DNA from: Chloroflexota bacterium
GTDB lineage: Bacteria > Chloroflexota > Limnocylindria > Limnocylindrales > CSP1-4
Length of the DNA stretch: 15,034 nucleotides
Reading direction: 5' to 3'
Assembly: GCA_021790715.1 (NCBI GenBank)
Contig: JAJYGK010000081.1
Coordinates: forward strand, 1 to 15,034
Position 1 is the first letter of the stretch. Each line of letters begins with the position of its first letter. Shown here one piece after another: positions 1 to 7,588 of this stretch. Position numbers and translations under genes: made by a program. Under the pieces are notes generated by a model that made no database searches, had not been told where the DNA came from, and saw only the letters and a list, made by a program, of their open reading frames with translations.

Positions 1-30
1 ATCGGCGGACGGCGGCGGAACTGTCGCGGG

Positions 31-1449
31 TCAGCGGGGCGGGCCGCCGGCGTCGGGCCGGAACCCCTCCGGGGCGCCCGTGTGCTCCGTCTTGGCGTAT
101 CGCAACGGCCCGCGCCCGAACGCGATCAGCGGCCAGGACACCGTGAAGACAGGGATCCAGAGCGCCGAGAACACCAGCAGACGGACGCTCCGTGCCACCC
201 GCTCGGGGATCGATCGCGGGCCGCCCGGACGCTCCCAGCGGAGCGCGTCTCCGGCGAGCGCGGCGCCGGGCCCCAGGTACGTGGCGAAGAGCAGGACCAG
301 CGACGGCCACGCACCCGCCAGCACGCCGGCGACGAGCGCCGCCAGGAGCGAGACCGGCAGGACGGTCTGCGCGGAGTACGCCAGGTAGTCCACCTTCGCG
401 CGCAGGCCGAGCCGGCGGCTCGCCAGGAGCGGCACGGTCAGCTCCAGCTCGCGGCGGATGATCCCCATCCCCCAACGCAGCCGCTGCCGCCGCAGCGCCC
501 CGAGGTCGAGGACCGGCTCTTCCCACGCGACGACGTCCAGCGCCCAGCCCACGCGCGTCCCGAGCACCGCCACCCGGGACGAGAGATCCAGGTCCTCGCA
601 CAGCGCGTGCTCGTGCCAGCCCCCGACCGCGGCAAGGAGATCGCGCCGCACGAGGATCCCGTTGCCGCGGAACTCGCTGCACCCCCCGCTCGCCCAGCGT
701 CCCCGCTGGATCTCGCCGTCCGCGTCCTGCTCGTCGGCCTGCGCCGCCTCGAGCTGGTCGAGCCAGACGCGGGGCGGCCGGTGCCGCAGCGTGCGCCTGC
801 GCGCGGTCATCGCGCCCGCGCCTCGCGCGAAGTAGGACGCGGCGCGGCGCAGGTAGTCGGGCGGGATGCGCGCGTCGGCGTCGAGGATCGCGACGAACTC
901 GCCCCGGTAGTCGTCGGGCCCCGTGGCCGCGAGCGCCGCGCCCTTGCCGTCCGCGAGGGGGACCGCGGGTCTGCCATCGGCGTGATCGACCCCCTCCCCC
1001 GCCTTCGCGTGCGCGCCGCGCCGGACGACGCGCGTGACCTCGCCGATGCCGGCCTCCGCCGCCGCCCGGGCGGCGACCGCGCCCGTCGCGTCGGTGGAGC
1101 GGTCGTCGATCACGACCACCTCGAACCGCGGGCGGCCGTCCGCGTCCCGGTGGTCCTGCGCCCCCAGGTCGGCCAGCAGATGGGGCAGCACGGCTGCCTC
1201 GTCGCGACCGGCCACGACCACCGTCGCGGTCGGCAGCGGCCCGCACGCGGCGAGCTCGGGTTCCGAGAGCGGCGGCAGCGGCGGACGCCGGCTGGCCGGC
1301 ACGAGCACGAGCGTGATCGCGGCGAACACCACGCACAGGAGTGCCAGCACCCCGATGGGGGTCACCAGCACGAGCACCAGCCCGGCCGCGATCGCCAGGA
1401 CCATCGCGAGAACGGCGACCACGCGCCACGACGCCGGCGTGCCGATCAC
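31..1449 (-). CDS. Membrane-bound family 2 glycosyltransferase
   Basis: A 472-aa processive-type GT2 enzyme that probably transfers a sugar from a nucleotide sugar at the inner face of the membrane. Two N-terminal membrane segments (about residues 10-50) precede the GT-A domain. The domain shows the nucleotide-binding pair D115-D116, the DxD motif D190-A-D192, the acceptor-site C-E285-D286 and a Q322-x-x-R325-W326 motif, in the usual order. At least two more hydrophobic segments follow (about 350-400 and 420-445). The start is GTG at 1447-1449, overlapping the stop of the MFS gene in a GTGA tetranucleotide, with a G-rich SD-like run about 10 nt upstream. It is the last gene of the packed series inside the window; only 30 bases follow its stop. 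Family assignment is firm, but donor and acceptor cannot be read from the sequence. Confidence 0.9.
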   Translation of the reverse strand: MIGTPASWRVVAVLAMVLAIAAGLVLVLVTPIGVLALLCVVFAAITLVLVPASRRPPLPPLSEPELAACGPLPTATVVVAGRDEAAVLPHLLADLGAQDHRDADGRPRFEVVVIDDRSTDATGAVAARAAAEAGIGEVTRVVRRGAHAKAGEGVDHADGRPAVPLADGKGAALAATGPDDYRGEFVAILDADARIPPDYLRRAASYFARGAGAMTARRRTLRHRPPRVWLDQLEAAQADEQDADGEIQRGRWASGGCSEFRGNGILVRRDLLAAVGGWHEHALCEDLDLSSRVAVLGTRVGWALDVVAWEEPVLDLGALRRQRLRWGMGIIRRELELTVPLLASRRLGLRAKVDYLAYSAQTVLPVSLLAALVAGVLAGAWPSLVLLFATYLGPGAALAGDALRWERPGGPRSIPERVARSVRLLVFSALWIPVFTVSWPLIAFGRGPLRYAKTEHTGAPEGFRPDAGGPPR

Positions 1450-2984
1450 GCAGGCGGTTCCCCCCGCCGGGCCTGCGGCACGTCCGGGCTGCCGGCGAGG
1501 CCCGCCTCCACCGGCTCGCCGCGCGTCCCCGCGCGCCCCGCGTCGATCCCCGCCTCCACCCGCGCGCGGTCGGTGGCGGAACCCGGCACCGACACCGGCC
1601 GCTCCTCGCGCGATCGCCCCGTCGTGACGGCGATCGGGTCCACCGGGGCGACGTGCGCGGGCGGGATCGCGGCGGCCGGCTGCTCCGGCGCGACGAGCAG
1701 CATCGAGCCGATGCCGGCCGCGCCGACGAGGAGCGCGGACGCCACCAGCACGGCCGGGGTGCCCACGAGGTCCGCCACCGGGCCGACGATGACGATCGGC
1801 AGGAAGCTCGAGATGCTGACGAGCATGTTCAGGACGCCGAAGACCCGGCCCCGCACCTCCTCCGGCAGCTCCTCCTGCAGCTGGGTCTGCGCCGGGATCG
1901 CCACGAACGCGTACGCGCCGCCGGCCAGGAACGCCAGCACGACGATGATCGAGAGCAGCGACACGAGCGGGCCGAGCTGGGCGACGGCCTGGTGGTGCGC
2001 GCTCGCGTCGAGCAGGAACCGCGAGAGGGGGCCGGCGAGCGAGATCACGAGGAGCGCGGCCGACAGCATGAGGAGCCCGCCCTCGATGACGCGCCGCCGC
2101 GGCAGATACCGGCCGTACGCGTTGAGGGCGAGGATGCCGGACACGATGCCCACGGCCAGGGGCAGGACGACCACCACGAAGTCCTGCTCGCGCAGCCCCA
2201 GCGCCTTGGTGGCGAAGCCCGGGCCCATGACCCCGAGGATCCCGATCAGCGAGGCGGTGATCGCGAGGTAGGTGAGCGACCAGAAGATGCGCGGGTTGGA
2301 GCGGATGTAGACGAGGCCCTCCCGCAGCTCATCCACCATCGCGGCGACCGCGCGCTCCGTGCCGCCCAGCGCCCCCTCCCCGGGCGGCGTCTCCGGCTCG
2401 GTGCGCGGCAGGGTGAAGCAGAACCCGGCGGCGACGACGTAGAGCGCCGCGACCAGCACGAGCAGCACGGTCGAGCCGGCGAGGTTCACCACGAGCGGGC
2501 CGAGCAGGGCGAAGCCGACCGCGAACGCCGCGTTCAGCGTGAACGTGAAGAGCCCGTTCGCCTGCATCAGCTGGTCGCGGTCGACCAGGAACGGGATCAT
2601 CGCCGCCTCGGCGGGCGCGAAGAGCGTCGTGGCGGTCGAGACCAGGATGTTGAGGATGTAGACGAGCCACAGCTGCCCGCCGACGAACGCGATCGCGAGG
2701 ATCGCGATGGCCCGGCCGACGTTCGTGAAGATCAGGATGAGCCGGCGGTCGATGCGGTCGACGTAGACGCCGGCCACGGCGCTGAACACCACCGACGGGA
2801 CGAGGAACGTCAGGATCAGCAGGCTGACCGCGGAGTTGGAGCTCGTCAGCCCGTAGACGAGGATCGTCAGGCCGTACAGGACCATGTTCCCGCCGACCTG
2901 CGTCGACACCTGCGACAGCCACAGGAGCAGGAACCGGCGGTTGGCGAGGACGCCGAGGCCCGAGGGTTCCGGTGCGCGCGTCAC
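1446..2984 (-). CDS. MFS transporter, EntS/MFS_3-like exporter
   Basis: A 512-aa major facilitator protein with about twelve hydrophobic segments, resembling the MFS_3 (enterobactin exporter EntS-like) group of drug and siderophore exporters. It opens with the family's typical 'NRRFLLLWLSQ' near residues 15-25. The motif A-like loop after TM2 has G72-x3-D76-R77-x2-R80-R81. A central cytoplasmic loop lies at about 192-232. The last membrane segment ends near residue 432, and a hydrophilic Pro/Ala/Arg/Glu-rich tail of about 79 residues follows, longer than usual for the family. The open frame extends upstream to 3332, but that part overlaps the DUF951 gene and reads as Arg-rich shadow. I chose the GTG at 2982-2984, which forms a GTGA overlap with the DUF951 stop. 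The substrate is unknown. Confidence 0.88.
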   Translation of the reverse strand: MTRAPEPSGLGVLANRRFLLLWLSQVSTQVGGNMVLYGLTILVYGLTSSNSAVSLLILTFLVPSVVFSAVAGVYVDRIDRRLILIFTNVGRAIAILAIAFVGGQLWLVYILNILVSTATTLFAPAEAAMIPFLVDRDQLMQANGLFTFTLNAAFAVGFALLGPLVVNLAGSTVLLVLVAALYVVAAGFCFTLPRTEPETPPGEGALGGTERAVAAMVDELREGLVYIRSNPRIFWSLTYLAITASLIGILGVMGPGFATKALGLREQDFVVVVLPLAVGIVSGILALNAYGRYLPRRRVIEGGLLMLSAALLVISLAGPLSRFLLDASAHHQAVAQLGPLVSLLSIIVVLAFLAGGAYAFVAIPAQTQLQEELPEEVRGRVFGVLNMLVSISSFLPIVIVGPVADLVGTPAVLVASALLVGAAGIGSMLLVAPEQPAAAIPPAHVAPVDPIAVTTGRSREERPVSVPGSATDRARVEAGIDAGRAGTRGEPVEAGLAGSPDVPQARRGEPPA

Positions 2985-3205
2985 GGTGCCGCCGCGGACG
3001 GTTCCGGCCCGCGCTCGAGGAACTCCACGAGACGGCGCTCGAGGTCGCGGCGCTCGAGGAGCACGCGGCGACCGCAGCCGTCGCAGACGAGCCCGATATC
3101 CGCCCCGATCCGGACCACCCGCCAGGTGCTGCTGCCGCAGGGATGCGGCTTGCGAAGGCGGACGCGGTCGGCGACGCGGAATGCGACGACGGGGTGATCG
3201 GCCAT
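2981..3205 (-). CDS. DUF951 family small protein
   Basis: A 74-aa protein of the DUF951 (YyzM-like) family, whose function is not established. The family signature is clear: a 'LRKPHPCGSxxW' stretch at residues 17-28, then 'RIGADIGLVCDGCGRRV' at 32-48, then a charged helix 'LERRDLERRLVEFL' at 50-63. C23, C41 and C44 could form part of a metal site, which is inference. The length is typical. The ATG at 3203-3205 starts 2 nt after the TldE stop and has no evident SD, so translation probably depends on re-initiation from TldE. Its stop overlaps the next GTG start as GTGA. It is co-directional with and embedded in the TldD/TldE to MFS series. DUF951 is known to me mainly from Firmicutes and Chloroflexota, a weak hint about the host. 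Confidence 0.9.
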   Translation of the reverse strand: MADHPVVAFRVADRVRLRKPHPCGSSTWRVVRIGADIGLVCDGCGRRVLLERRDLERRLVEFLERGPEPSAAAP

Positions 3206-3207
3206 CG

Positions 3208-4560
3208 TCAGCGACCCGTGGCGCCGGTGAAGTCCCAGGCGGCCACGCGCACGGACGGCACGACGCAGGTGCCCAGCTCGCCCGCCAGCAGGCGCCGCTC
3301 GCGACCGACGGCGTCGACTGCGGCGAGCGCATCGAGGTAGCCCTGGGTGAAGCGGAGGTTGTGCACCGGCGCGACGATCTCGCCGCGCTCCACCAGGAAC
3401 GTCCCGTCCCGGGTCATGCCGGTCACGATGGCGCGCTTGGGATGCACCGGGTTCGTGTAGTTGAACCGCGTGACCAGCACCCCGAGGTCGATCCCCGCCA
3501 GCAGCTCCTCGCGCGTGGCGTCCCCGGCGGCCATGAACTGGTTTCCCGGCACCGGGCCGAACGTGTTCGGTGCCGGGAGCCCGTGCCCGGTGGAGCGGCG
3601 GCCCGCGCGCGCCGCGGTGGCGAGGTCGTAGACCACCCCCGCGCAGACGCCCCGGTCGATCAGCTGGACCCGCTGCTTGCCGACGCCCTCCGCGTCGAAG
3701 GCGGTCGGGGTGCCGGCCGGGTCGGTGGCGTCGTCCCAGGTCGAGACGATCTGGCTCGCGATCCGTCTCCCGGGCTCGTAGAAGCTGCGGCCCTCCTCGA
3801 CGGCGAGTGCCGAGAACCCGAGCGTCCCGAGCATGTCCAGCAGGTCCACCACGGCGTACGGCTCGAGGACGACCGGGTACGTGCCGGGGCCGAGCGTCAC
3901 CGGGCGCCGCGAGCGGACGGCTCGCCCGGCCGCCTCCCGGCCGACCGCCGCGCCGTCGATCGTCGACGCATCGACGGCCAGCGCCTCGCCGTAGCCGGCC
4001 TCGCCGTCGGCGCCCATGCAGATCGTGACCAGGCGTGCCCGCGTCACCGTCTCGGCCGCCCGTACACCGCGCGAGTTGGCCACCGCGAGCGTGTCGGCAT
4101 CGGTCGAGAACGAGCCGAAGGCGAGGACCCCGGCCTCGCCTGCGGCGCCGATGACGGCGGCAGCCACCTCCGCCCGGAGCTCCGGCGACGCCTCGGCCGT
4201 GGCGGCGCTCCAGCCTCCCCGGACGGCGGGCAGCGGGCCGGGCTCGGCGAGCACGACCGGCTCCTCCAGCTCCGGCTGGACCCCGGCGAGGGCGGCCGCA
4301 CCTGCGGCCAGGGCCCGCAGACCCTCGTCGTCGAGGCGGCCGCTCGAGGCAACGCCGACGCGCCGTCCCGCCACGAACCGGAGGCTCGCCACGAGGTCGC
4401 GCTCCGCGACGTTCTGGTGGATCTCGCTGTTGGCGAAGCGGGTGAGCGCCGCATCCGTGCCGAGCATGACGACCTCGGCCTGCGTCGCGCCAGCCCGCTC
4501 GGCGAGCGCCAGCAGGCGCTCTGCGACCACCAGCTCCGGGGCGCGGTCGCGCGTCACCAT
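3208..4560 (-). CDS. tldE: TldE/PmbA family subunit of the TldD/TldE protease
   Basis: A 450-aa member of the PmbA/TldE half of the TldD/TldE peptidase. In the E. coli complex TldD carries the zinc active site and TldE is the non-catalytic partner. Together they trim unfolded peptides such as the microcin B17 leader and CcdA. This copy has the family start ('FANSEIHQN' at 42-50), the central domain with 'GPGTYPVVLEPYAV', and the C-terminal 'NTFGPVPGNQFMAAGD' and 'NYTNPVHPKRAIVTGMTRDGTF' stretches. It has no HExxxH motif, as expected for TldE. The ATG at 4558-4560 overlaps the TldD stop by 7 nt (ATGGTGA). The GTG immediately after it (4555-4557) is an alternative start giving the usual GTGA overlap. 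The open frame runs on to 5808 upstream but only as antisense-like shadow over tldD. Confidence 0.92.
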   Translation of the reverse strand: MVTRDRAPELVVAERLLALAERAGATQAEVVMLGTDAALTRFANSEIHQNVAERDLVASLRFVAGRRVGVASSGRLDDEGLRALAAGAAALAGVQPELEEPVVLAEPGPLPAVRGGWSAATAEASPELRAEVAAAVIGAAGEAGVLAFGSFSTDADTLAVANSRGVRAAETVTRARLVTICMGADGEAGYGEALAVDASTIDGAAVGREAAGRAVRSRRPVTLGPGTYPVVLEPYAVVDLLDMLGTLGFSALAVEEGRSFYEPGRRIASQIVSTWDDATDPAGTPTAFDAEGVGKQRVQLIDRGVCAGVVYDLATAARAGRRSTGHGLPAPNTFGPVPGNQFMAAGDATREELLAGIDLGVLVTRFNYTNPVHPKRAIVTGMTRDGTFLVERGEIVAPVHNLRFTQGYLDALAAVDAVGRERRLLAGELGTCVVPSVRVAAWDFTGATGR

Positions 4561-6002
4561 CGCCCGACGCCCACCTGCACGTCCCGGAACCGCGCGCCCG
4601 AGCAGGCGTGCCCGACATCGGCCGACTGCGACGGCTCGCCCTTGCCGCAGTTCGGCGTCCCGAACATCGCGTAGCTCCGCTCGTCGGCGACCGCATCGCA
4701 GGACCGCCAGAACTCGGGCGTGATCCCGGTGTAGGTCGGGTTGCGCACCAGCGACCCGAGTCTCCCGTGGCGGATCTCGTAGCCGACCTCCGTCGCGAAC
4801 TGGAAGTTGAGGCGGCGGTCGTCGATGCTCCAGCTGCGGTTCTGGACCAGGTACAGCCCGTCGTCGGTGTCCGCGATGATCTCCTCGAGGCTCATCCCCG
4901 GCCGCGGTCGCAGATTGACGTTCGTCATCCGGATGAGCGGGATGCGGTTCCATCCGTCCGCGCGCATCGCGCCGCCGCTCTGCCGGTCGATCCGCGGCGC
5001 CGTCTCGCGGCTCGTCAGGTAGCCGACGAAGATCCCCTCGCGCACGAGCGGCACGGACTGCGCCGGCACGCCCTCGTCGTCCCAGCCGAACGTCCCGAGA
5101 CCGCCGGGCGCCGTCGCGTCGGCCACGATGTCGATCAGCGGCGACCCGTAGCGGAACCCCTCGGCGAGCCGGTCGGTGGTGAGGAAGCTCGTCCCCGCGT
5201 AGGACGCTTCCGTGCCGAAGACACGGTCGAGCTCGGCGGGATGCCCGCAGCTCTCGTGGACCTGCAGGTACAGCTGCGAGGGATCGAGCACGATCGTGCG
5301 CCGCCCGGGCGGACACTGGGGCGCCGAGAGCAGCGCCACCGCCTCGTCGGCGATGCGCGGGGCGTGCGCCTGGAGCGCGTGACCCCGCACGACCTCGTAC
5401 CCGCCGCCGCGCACGCCGCCGTCGGAGTCCGGGTGCGACCGCCGCTGGTGCTCGTCGCCGTCGACCGCGTTCGCCTCGATCGCGGCCCCCGTGCTGGTGA
5501 TCACCTGCTCGATGTCGGAGCCGACACTGTCGCAGAACGTCTTCCACTCGCGGTGCGCGCGATACGTCGAGTCCGTGAACGCGAGCGGGGCGGACGCGCG
5601 CATGGCCGCGTCCGCGGCCAGCAGGTCCGCGACCTTCGTCTCGACCGGCACCGAGAACGGATCCACCGCCACCGGCGTCTCGTACCGGCCGCGCTGCACG
5701 GGGCGATCGTCCAGGCGCACGGGCCGGCGCTGCGCACGCGCCGAGGCCCGCGCGATGCGCACGGCGAGGTCGGCGACGCGCTCCGCCTCCGCGACCGTGA
5801 GGCGGCACGAACTGGCGAACCCCCAGGCCCCGTCGACGAGTACCCGCACGCCGAACCCCTCGTCCTCGCGTCGCGACGCTCCGGCCACCGTTCCGGTGCG
5901 CACGGTGATGCGCTCGTCGAGGCGTCGGACGGTGCGGACGTCGGCGTAGGACGTCCCGCGCAGGGCCGCGACCTGCAGGGCCCGCTCGGTCACGTGGTCC
6001 AT
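4554..6002 (-). CDS. tldD: TldD family zinc metalloprotease
   Basis: A 482-aa TldD, the catalytic subunit of the cytoplasmic TldD/TldE peptidase. The metal motif HExxxH is intact as H249-E250-S-C-G-H254, and the conserved C-terminal cysteine ligand is present in 'GTPNCGKGEPSQ' (C452). The region after the motif ('AELDRVFGTEASYAGTSFLTTDRL') and 'GTFGWDDEGVPAQ' (303-315) are typical, and the length matches the family. The ATG at 6000-6002 lies 19 nt downstream of the last base of the preceding DUF881 stop (18-nt gap). The SD is poor: only an AGG about 11 nt upstream, within a duplicated TAGGCTG. It is directly coupled to tldE. Since both subunits are intact and adjacent, an active heterodimeric protease is likely; its peptide substrate is not visible here. 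Confidence 0.95.
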   Translation of the reverse strand: MDHVTERALQVAALRGTSYADVRTVRRLDERITVRTGTVAGASRREDEGFGVRVLVDGAWGFASSCRLTVAEAERVADLAVRIARASARAQRRPVRLDDRPVQRGRYETPVAVDPFSVPVETKVADLLAADAAMRASAPLAFTDSTYRAHREWKTFCDSVGSDIEQVITSTGAAIEANAVDGDEHQRRSHPDSDGGVRGGGYEVVRGHALQAHAPRIADEAVALLSAPQCPPGRRTIVLDPSQLYLQVHESCGHPAELDRVFGTEASYAGTSFLTTDRLAEGFRYGSPLIDIVADATAPGGLGTFGWDDEGVPAQSVPLVREGIFVGYLTSRETAPRIDRQSGGAMRADGWNRIPLIRMTNVNLRPRPGMSLEEIIADTDDGLYLVQNRSWSIDDRRLNFQFATEVGYEIRHGRLGSLVRNPTYTGITPEFWRSCDAVADERSYAMFGTPNCGKGEPSQSADVGHACSGARFRDVQVGVGRW

Positions 6003-6020
6003 CGGCGACAGCCTACCAGC

Positions 6021-6707
6021 CTACAGTCGCGGCCTGCCGTCGGCCGGGAGCAGCGACCGGTCGGTGGCCGGCACGACGACGGCGTCGGAGGGTGTCACGG
6101 TCAGGCGCACCGCCGGGCTCGTCACCTGCAGCCTGCTGACGATGCCGCCCACGCGGGTCAGCGCGGCGGTCAGGTTGATGCTGTTCCCGATCGCCGTCAC
6201 GCGGAACGGGTCGGGCAGCGCGGCGTTCTCGACCGAGAGGCCTCCCGGCGGGCCGGCGACCACCGTGCCCGTGACGACGCGCACGGATTCCACCGAGAGC
6301 GCCTCCGCCCCCGCCACCCGCAGCTCGTTGAGCAGGTCGTTCGCCTCGTCCGCCGTCAGGGGCCCCGCGCACTCCACCACCACGCCGCGGCCGGTCACCG
6401 GGTCCAGGCCCGCCCACAGGCGCGTCCGGGTGAGGTCGGCGCGCAGGTCGCCCGCCGCGGAGTCGCCGCGGGCCCTCGCCTGCTGCAGCGCGCGCACCTG
6501 CGCCGAGAGCGCCGTCACCTCGGACGAGAGCTGTCCGTTCCGCTGGTTCAGGTTCGCGATCAGCGTCGTCAGGTCCTGCGTCGAGAGGTTGCCCAGGCCC
6601 GCACCGCCGGCCTGGGCGCGGAGCTGGACGATCGACAGGAAGCCGAGCACGAGGGCGACGAGCGCGATCGTCAGCTGGGCCCGGCGCGAGCGCATGCCGG
6701 CGTTCAC
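6021..6707 (-). CDS. DUF881 family protein (second of tandem pair)
   Basis: A 228-aa DUF881 (YlxW/YlxX-like) protein. Layout: a short basic N terminus, one membrane segment (about residues 11-29), a Gln/Leu-rich predicted coiled coil (about 44-97), then the DUF881 domain with 'RTRLWAGLDPVTGRGVVVECAG' split around residues 95-115, 'ANDLLNELRVAGAEALSVE' at 122-140 and 'FRVTAIGN' at 168-175. The domain would lie outside the membrane. The chosen start is GTG at 6705-6707, making a GTGA overlap with the preceding gene; an in-frame ATG at 6693-6695 is the alternative. In other bacteria DUF881 genes sit near division or cell-wall genes or a small basic protein (DUF1290), but their biochemical role is not known. 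Here there is no DUF1290 gene beside it. Confidence 0.88.
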   Translation of the reverse strand: MNAGMRSRRAQLTIALVALVLGFLSIVQLRAQAGGAGLGNLSTQDLTTLIANLNQRNGQLSSEVTALSAQVRALQQARARGDSAAGDLRADLTRTRLWAGLDPVTGRGVVVECAGPLTADEANDLLNELRVAGAEALSVESVRVVTGTVVAGPPGGLSVENAALPDPFRVTAIGNSINLTAALTRVGGIVSRLQVTSPAVRLTVTPSDAVVVPATDRSLLPADGRPRL

Positions 6708-7588
6708 GGCCGTGCGCTCCCCGCCGGCCGGCCCGGCGGCGTGGCTGCGACCGGCGATCCGGCGCGCGTCGACGCCGCGGGGGACGCGGCCGCCGGACCT
6801 CCGGGCGCCGCGCTCTCGAGCGGCCGCGCGTACCCGAGCGCGACGGCCCCTGCGTAGGCCGGCACGACGGCCGTGTCGAGCGAGCCGGCGCCGAGGCGGA
6901 TCCCGTAGGCCTCCACGCGAGCCCTGACGAAGCTCGCGAAGCCCGCCGACGCCATGAGCCGGTCGTACAGGTCGGCCGGACCGATCGCCACCACCTGGTA
7001 GGGCGGCTGCAGGTACGTCCCGTTCAGCAGGATCGAGCTGCCGATGTCGGTGATCCCGCTGATCGCCGTGACGCGCTCGCCGTTGATCGCGATGGCCTCC
7101 CCGCCGTCCAGCCACAGCTCGTCCACCACGGTGCGCAGGTCCGCGGCGCCCACGAGATAGTCCCCGGGAGCGGCACCGGGCGGCACGGCCTGGGTGGAGT
7201 CCTCGAGCTGCACCACGACGCCCGGGCCCTGGAGGTCCACCAGGCCGGCCGCCAGGCGCGCGCCCTGGAGCTCGTCGTTGAGCGACGTGACGAGGGCGTC
7301 ACTGCCCGCCGAGGACGCCTCGAGCTGCTCGACCTGTGCGCGCAGGTCCAGGATCTGCGCCTTCAGGGCATCCTGCTGGGCCTGCAGCTGGGTGGCGGTC
7401 TCGACGAGAGGCGGGCGCTCCTGGCTCGTGTACTGGACGCGCGACGGCTCCGCGCCGGCCTGCGCGGTCATGAGGAACCCCAGCACGAGGAGCGCGGCGG
7501 CCAGCGTGAACTGCCAGCCGGGCACGCGGCGCACGCGACCCCACAGCTCGCGCAGGGCGCGGCCCGGACGAGCGCCCTCCCCGCTCAC
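6704..7588 (-). CDS. DUF881 family protein (first of tandem pair), with Pro/Ala-rich tail
   Basis: A 294-aa DUF881 protein built like its downstream neighbour but longer. It has a basic cytoplasmic stretch (1-24), a membrane segment (about 25-43), a strong predicted coiled coil (about 62-110, 'QLQAQQDALKAQILDLRAQV'), then the domain with 'ARLAAGLVDLQGPGVVVQLED' at 110-130, 'DLRTVVDELWLDGGEAIAINGERV' spread over 150-173, and 'PPYQVVAIG' at 195-203. A Pro/Ala/Gly-rich, probably disordered tail covers about 257-294. The GTG start at 7586-7588 overlaps the peptidase stop (GTGA). The frame stays open upstream to 8362, but that part is shadow of the peptidase gene. Sequence divergence from the downstream copy suggests an old duplication or a heteromeric pair. 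Confidence 0.87.
   Translation of the reverse strand: MSGEGARPGRALRELWGRVRRVPGWQFTLAAALLVLGFLMTAQAGAEPSRVQYTSQERPPLVETATQLQAQQDALKAQILDLRAQVEQLEASSAGSDALVTSLNDELQGARLAAGLVDLQGPGVVVQLEDSTQAVPPGAAPGDYLVGAADLRTVVDELWLDGGEAIAINGERVTAISGITDIGSSILLNGTYLQPPYQVVAIGPADLYDRLMASAGFASFVRARVEAYGIRLGAGSLDTAVVPAYAGAVALGYARPLESAAPGGPAAASPAASTRAGSPVAATPPGRPAGSARP

Noticed and set aside
82..2271. Long plus-strand open frame of 729 codons opposite the glycosyltransferase and MFS genes
   Set aside because: Arg/Pro/Gln/His-rich shadow composition with no domain, while the minus strand encodes two clear families over the same bases.
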